34,135 nucleotides of DNA. It comes from an uncultured Lachnospiraceae bacterium. Its GTDB lineage: Bacteria; Bacillota; Clostridia; Lachnospirales; Lachnospiraceae. Made by a program: the position numbers and the translations under genes. The notes below the pieces were generated by a model that saw only the letters and a program-made list of their open reading frames with translations, had not been told where the DNA came from and ran no database searches. Of the stretch, positions 34,062-34,135 are shown piece by piece; position 1 is the first letter of the stretch; every line of letters starts with the position of its first letter. The stretch covers positions 1 through 34,135 of the forward strand of contig CAJTJZ010000036.1 in assembly GCA_910576895.1 (NCBI GenBank). The letters run 5' to 3'.

Positions 34062-34135
34062 CAATGTCGTCAACTTAAGCAGGATCTCTCTAATAAATAA
34101 AGAATGACATATTCTGAAACTGGTAGTTTTCTTAA

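Overview
The window is AT-rich (roughly a third G+C by eye), with strong Shine-Dalgarno sites, TTGACA/TATAAT-type promoters and gene content typical of a low-GC Gram-positive anaerobe. The best guess is a gut Lachnospiraceae-type Clostridia. Support comes from a circularly permuted glutamine-type binding protein fused to its permease, a paired BaiN-type and COG2509 FAD protein cluster, a NatB permease fused to a CPBP protease, and several propeller-containing binding lipoproteins. I see no rRNA, tRNA, CRISPR array or complete insertion sequence. The species call is inference.

Layout. 1-3.5 kb: carA-carB on the minus strand (carB runs off the left edge), with a consensus promoter and a leader holding a possible attenuator. 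3.55-4.05 kb: a candidate plus-strand small RNA, a tiny hydrophobic protein gene without a clear start, and a strong bidirectional terminator. 4.05-5.35 kb: rpmB, then a toxin-first RelE-type toxin-antitoxin pair bracketed by two copies of a ~100-bp segment, and a 137-residue orphan ORF that supplies one copy. 5.4-8.0 kb: a cytoplasmic GH2 glycosidase and its AraC-family regulator. 8.0-15.4 kb: a minus-strand run of mtaB, a polar amino acid importer (binding protein-permease fusion plus ATPase) and a heterodimeric ABC exporter. 15.7-19.6 kb: a plus-strand cluster of two FAD proteins and proB. 19.7-20.8 kb: an Asn/Asp/Thr-rich low-complexity lipoprotein and a palindrome-rich intergenic stretch. 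20.8-25.9 kb: a NatAB-type ABC system, trmD-rimM, and yceD-rpmF. 26.1-33.2 kb: three tandem paralogous lipoproteins, each a propeller-like region plus a family-1-type solute-binding domain, with no permease nearby. 33.4-34.1 kb: a plus-strand PIN-domain toxin with a small putative antitoxin, then the window ends.

How the genes may work together. Most of the window is housekeeping: pyrimidine/arginine precursor supply, ribosomal proteins, and tRNA and ribosome maturation. The accessory interest lies in surface proteins (three propeller lipoproteins, one low-complexity lipoprotein), two small toxin-antitoxin modules and several structured intergenic sequences. Two of the three lipoprotein promoters share 11-bp-spaced GTAAG repeats in the position of a -35 element. 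This suggests control by an OmpR/PhoB-type response regulator not encoded here. I find no clear undescribed multi-gene system. The propeller-lipoprotein cluster with its repeat-box promoters is the best candidate for new biology.
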